Assembly: GCA_038134525.1 (NCBI GenBank)
Contig: JAYPVI010000004.1
Coordinates: forward strand, 124,001 to 188,000
Direction of reading: 5' to 3'
DNA length: 64,000 nt
Source: GCA-002727735 sp038134525
GTDB lineage: Bacteria; Bacteroidota; Bacteroidia; Flavobacteriales_D; Parvicellaceae
Shown here: piece by piece, positions 60,934-64,000 of the stretch
Layout: every line of letters begins with the position of its first letter
Numbering within the stretch: position 1 is the first letter of the stretch
Made by a program: the position numbers and the translations under genes
The notes under the pieces: model-generated
Seen by the model: the letters and a program-made list of their open reading frames with translations, nothing else
Told to the model about the DNA's origin: nothing
The model's database searches: none

Positions 60934-63900
60934 ATGAACGTGAATAAATTATATCGTTTTCTATTACTATGTATTTTCATACATCATTCAACCTTTTCTC
61001 AGAAACCCTATTTTCAGCAGAAGGTAGATACTTACATAGAGGTTAAACTTGATGATAAAAACCATGTTTTAAATGGATTTGAGAAAATCATTTATACTAA
61101 TAACTCTAATAATACATTAGACTCTATAGTAATACACTTGTGGCCTAATGCTTATAAAAATATAGATACTGAACTGGGAAAACAAAAAATAGAAGACGGT
61201 CAACTTTATATCAAATTTGCACCAAAATACACAAGAGGATATATAGATTCCTTGGAATTTAAAGTTGATGGTGAATCTATTTCATGGAAATTTGATGATA
61301 AACACATTGACATTGCCACTTTAAAACTCAAATACAGCTTAAAGGTGGGGGATTCAATAGAAATTACTACTCCATTTAGGGTGAAAATTCCCTCTGGAAG
61401 ATTTTCCCGTTTGGGTCATATTGGCCAATCCTATCAAATTACACAATGGTTTCCTAAGCCTGCTGTTTATGATGATGAAGGTTGGCACCCTATGCCCTAC
61501 TTGAACCAGGGAGAATTTTACTCAGAATTTGGAAAATATGATGTAAGCATTACCATTCCCGATAATTATGTTATCATGGCAACCGGTGACTTACAAAATC
61601 CAGAAGAAGTTGAATTTTTAAATGAAAAAGTGAAGCTTACTGAAAAATTAATAGCAGAGAATAAACTCCCATTAAAAGACTCAACTGGAAATAAAAACAT
61701 GACATTTCCCATCTCAAGTCAACAACTAAAAACGGTTCGATTTACTCAAGAAAACATTCATGATTTTGCTTGGTTTGCAGATAAAAGATACCATGTATTA
61801 AAAGGAGAAGTCAAACTTCCATCTTCTGATCGAACAGTAGAAACTTGGGCTCTTTTTACCAATAATGAAGCAAAACTATGGACAAAAGCTATAGAGTATT
61901 TAAATGATGCCACCTATTACTTTTCTGAATGGGTTGGAGAATACCCCTACAATCATGTTACAGCAGTTGATGGAACCATTAGTGCTGGAGGTGGTATGGA
62001 GTACCCCAACATCACCGTAATAGGTTCTTCTGGGAATAAATATGGTTTAGAAACGGTTATTATCCACGAAGTAGGTCACAATTGGTATTATGGGATTCTA
62101 GGAAGTAATGAAAGAGATAATGCCTGGATGGATGAGGGGTTAAACACATACTTAGAAATTAGGTATTTCGAAGAAAAATACGGTAATGAAAACATCTTAA
62201 ATCTATCTACAGGAAATAACAAGATAAATCTAGATTTACAACATAAAGATGTACATCGGGCTAGTTATCAATTTAACGCAAGCAGAAATTATGATCAACC
62301 AATGCAAATGGGTTCACCCGAATTTACTTCCATGAATTATGGAGGAATTGTTTATTCAAAAACAGGATTAGGATTTCATTACCTCAAAGATTATTTAGGT
62401 GAAGAACTTTTTGATAATTGTATGCACACTTACTTTGATAAATGGAAATTTAAACATCCTAAACCCAAAGATATTGCAGAGATATTTACACTAAAAAGCG
62501 ACAAGAACTTATCCTGGTTTTTTGATGATTATGTAAACACTACTAATAAAGTAGATTATCATATAAAAAGGGTTAAAAAAATAGATGATACGGAATTCTT
62601 GATAAAGTTAAAAAACAACAAAGGGATTCCGGGGCCTACCAACATTGTTCAACTGTCTAAAGAAGAAGATGATACCTTTAAAACCATTGATTTAACTTGG
62701 TTAGAAGGTTTTAAAAAAGATACTTCATTTATTCTTAAAACAAAAAATGCAGCTACTAATATAGGGCTTGATTTCAATTTGAATACTACTGATTTTAATT
62801 TTCAAAATCATATGTACAGAAAGAGTGGAATAGTGAAAAATTTTAAACCTATTGCATTTAAAGTAATTCCATATAGTATAAAGTCAAACTATAAAAATCA
62901 AATACATTTTACACCTACCAGCGGATGGAATTATCATGATAAATTCATGATTGGTACTGCTTTTTATAATACAGGAATTAAAGAAAAGAAAAACGAATGG
63001 GTGATAAATCCTTTGTTTGCTTTTGGTAGCAAATCGCTTGTAGGTAGTGGTAGCTTTATCAAAAACATAAACACAAACCGTTTTTTTCCAAGAATAAGTA
63101 TTGGATATAAATTACAAAGCTATCATTCCAGATTTGAGCAAATTCCAAATTTAAATAGATGGGTAAAACAAGAACTATCATCAAATTTGAGAATAAAAAG
63201 TAAGAATCTAAGGACATCTCCTAGTCAATCGATTGAAATAAGAGCACTAAAAATAGATCAATATATTCCATCAGGTTTTTTTATAGATCCGCCTACTACT
63301 GAAAAAACCTCTCGTTATTATGGAACTGTGGAATATTTTATAGGGAATAAACAGTTCTTAAAACCTAAAAACATAAGATTTAATTATATATATGGTTTTG
63401 ATGAAAACCAAGCATTAGTAAGTAATATTCAACTCACTTCAAATCTGAAATACATCTACAATAAAGAAAGAGATGAGTTAAACATTCGATTTTTTGGAGG
63501 TTACCATTTTATTCAAACAACAGCAAATGAGTTTTGCTTCTACCTTAGAGGTATACAAGGTAGTACGGATTTTCTATATGATAATGTATTCTTAGGAAGA
63601 CACATCAATAACTATGTTAACATGCTGTCTCAACAAAATACTAATACCTATGGAGGATTTAAAATCAATAGTTTAGCCGGTAAATCAAACGATTGGCTAA
63701 TCAGTACAAATATCACATTAGATATTCCAAAATCACCACTTTCCATATTTTTCGATCTGGGTTATTATGATGAACCATTGTACCTTGCTAATACCAATAC
63801 CTGGACTAATGAATATATTGTTTCTCATAATATAGGCTTGCAATATTCCTTGTTAAAAATAAATAATGAACCCATTCTTGAAATTTTTGTTCCATTATTC

Positions 63901-64000
63901 TATTCGGATAACATTGGAAACTCTAGAGATTTAAATTCGTCCATTTCTGTTGATGAACTGTCATTTTTTCAGCGAATCAACTTTATATTTAATTTCAACT
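60934..64000 (+). CDS. M1 family metallopeptidase-like exported protein (3' end beyond the window)
   Basis: The frame opens at ATG 60934 and stays open to the end of the window, more than 1020 codons. A signal peptide (RFLLLCIFIHHSTFSQ) is followed by an M1-type N-terminal beta domain, GGGMEYPNITVIG (the peptide-binding GxMEN-like loop) and the zinc site H378-E-x-x-H382 with Glu401 in WMDEGLNTYLE. After about residue 560 the sequence becomes a long beta-rich region, and the last visible part (SFFQRINFIFNFN) looks close to the C-terminus. This layout fits Bacteroidota M1 peptidases fused to an outer-membrane-like barrel domain. Peptide specificity unknown. Confidence 0.88.
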   Translation, partial: MNVNKLYRFLLLCIFIHHSTFSQKPYFQQKVDTYIEVKLDDKNHVLNGFEKIIYTNNSNNTLDSIVIHLWPNAYKNIDTELGKQKIEDGQLYIKFAPKYTRGYIDSLEFKVDGESISWKFDDKHIDIATLKLKYSLKVGDSIEITTPFRVKIPSGRFSRLGHIGQSYQITQWFPKPAVYDDEGWHPMPYLNQGEFYSEFGKYDVSITIPDNYVIMATGDLQNPEEVEFLNEKVKLTEKLIAENKLPLKDSTGNKNMTFPISSQQLKTVRFTQENIHDFAWFADKRYHVLKGEVKLPSSDRTVETWALFTNNEAKLWTKAIEYLNDATYYFSEWVGEYPYNHVTAVDGTISAGGGMEYPNITVIGSSGNKYGLETVIIHEVGHNWYYGILGSNERDNAWMDEGLNTYLEIRYFEEKYGNENILNLSTGNNKINLDLQHKDVHRASYQFNASRNYDQPMQMGSPEFTSMNYGGIVYSKTGLGFHYLKDYLGEELFDNCMHTYFDKWKFKHPKPKDIAEIFTLKSDKNLSWFFDDYVNTTNKVDYHIKRVKKIDDTEFLIKLKNNKGIPGPTNIVQLSKEEDDTFKTIDLTWLEGFKKDTSFILKTKNAATNIGLDFNLNTTDFNFQNHMYRKSGIVKNFKPIAFKVIPYSIKSNYKNQIHFTPTSGWNYHDKFMIGTAFYNTGIKEKKNEWVINPLFAFGSKSLVGSGSFIKNINTNRFFPRISIGYKLQSYHSRFEQIPNLNRWVKQELSSNLRIKSKNLRTSPSQSIEIRALKIDQYIPSGFFIDPPTTEKTSRYYGTVEYFIGNKQFLKPKNIRFNYIYGFDENQALVSNIQLTSNLKYIYNKERDELNIRFFGGYHFIQTTANEFCFYLRGIQGSTDFLYDNVFLGRHINNYVNMLSQQNTNTYGGFKINSLAGKSNDWLISTNITLDIPKSPLSIFFDLGYYDEPLYLANTNTWTNEYIVSHNIGLQYSLLKINNEPILEIFVPLFYSDNIGNSRDLNSSISVDELSFFQRINFIFNFN

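Noticed and set aside
1..64000. CRISPR arrays, prophage, insertion sequences, toxin-antitoxin pairs
   Set aside because: No spaced direct repeats, transposase, integrase, phage structural gene or typical toxin-antitoxin pair was seen on either strand.

Overview
The window looks like chromosomal DNA of a Bacteroidota bacterium, most likely a Flavobacteriales member. The sequence is strongly AT-rich, genes usually start without a Shine-Dalgarno motif, and the promoters that can be recognised have the Bacteroidota form TTG-N18-TAnnTTTG. Several genes are also in the form typical of this group: an archaeal/eukaryote-like prolyl-tRNA synthetase, a zinc-ribbon family protein that has lost its cysteines, a DUF4197 lipoprotein, TPR-PD40 surface proteins and a SiaB/SiaC pair. 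No family or species can be named from this alone. A sulfotransferase in the surface-polysaccharide locus would suit a marine or brackish habitat, but that is inference.

Positions 1 to about 26.8 kb are a surface-polysaccharide locus. It has the tail of a probable sugar aminotransferase, a large membrane protein, a Wzm/Wzt-type ABC exporter, about nine glycosyltransferases, two AsnB-type amidotransferases, a nucleotide-sugar epimerase with a Cys/His insertion, an FkbM methyltransferase, a sulfotransferase, a membrane protein carrying a GH123-like (DUF4091) domain, and a second polytopic protein. The exporter implies that a chain built in the cytoplasm is moved across the inner membrane by the ABC transporter. 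The AsnB, sulfotransferase and FkbM genes suggest amidated, sulfated and methylated sugars. The locus is visibly in flux. It switches strand several times and holds at least five decayed gene pieces: an AlgX/SGNH-like piece near 2.3-2.5 kb, a GT4 start near 7.8 kb, an unidentified piece at 8.1-8.6 kb, an MBOAT acyltransferase piece at 10.75 kb and a GT4 start at 15.2 kb. One further glycosyltransferase (25.6 kb) seems to have a one-base frameshift just after its start.

From 26.8 to 64 kb the genes are mostly housekeeping in short operons: rlmH, nadC, a first wecB, a YihY-like membrane protein, a CHI-like protein, rsmE, purB, EI24-like, TPR-PD40, cinA, a nucleoside phosphorylase, a SirB1-type protein, siaB-siaC, a GH109-like exported oxidoreductase with aconitase, a HAD phosphatase with upp, a second wecB with a polysaccharide-deacetylase-like gene and radC, an L,D-transpeptidase, tRNA-Glu with rpsT, proS, the coiled-coil/Nif3 pair, lpxK, purine nucleoside phosphorylase, gatB, a TlpA-like lipoprotein, an alpha/beta hydrolase and an M1-type peptidase that runs off the end.

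No insertion sequence, CRISPR array, prophage or rRNA gene was seen. The most unusual items are the pile-up of decayed sugar-modification genes in one locus, the membrane-anchored GH123-like protein, the frameshifted glycosyltransferase behind an intact promoter, and the SiaB/SiaC switch without a phosphatase beside it.
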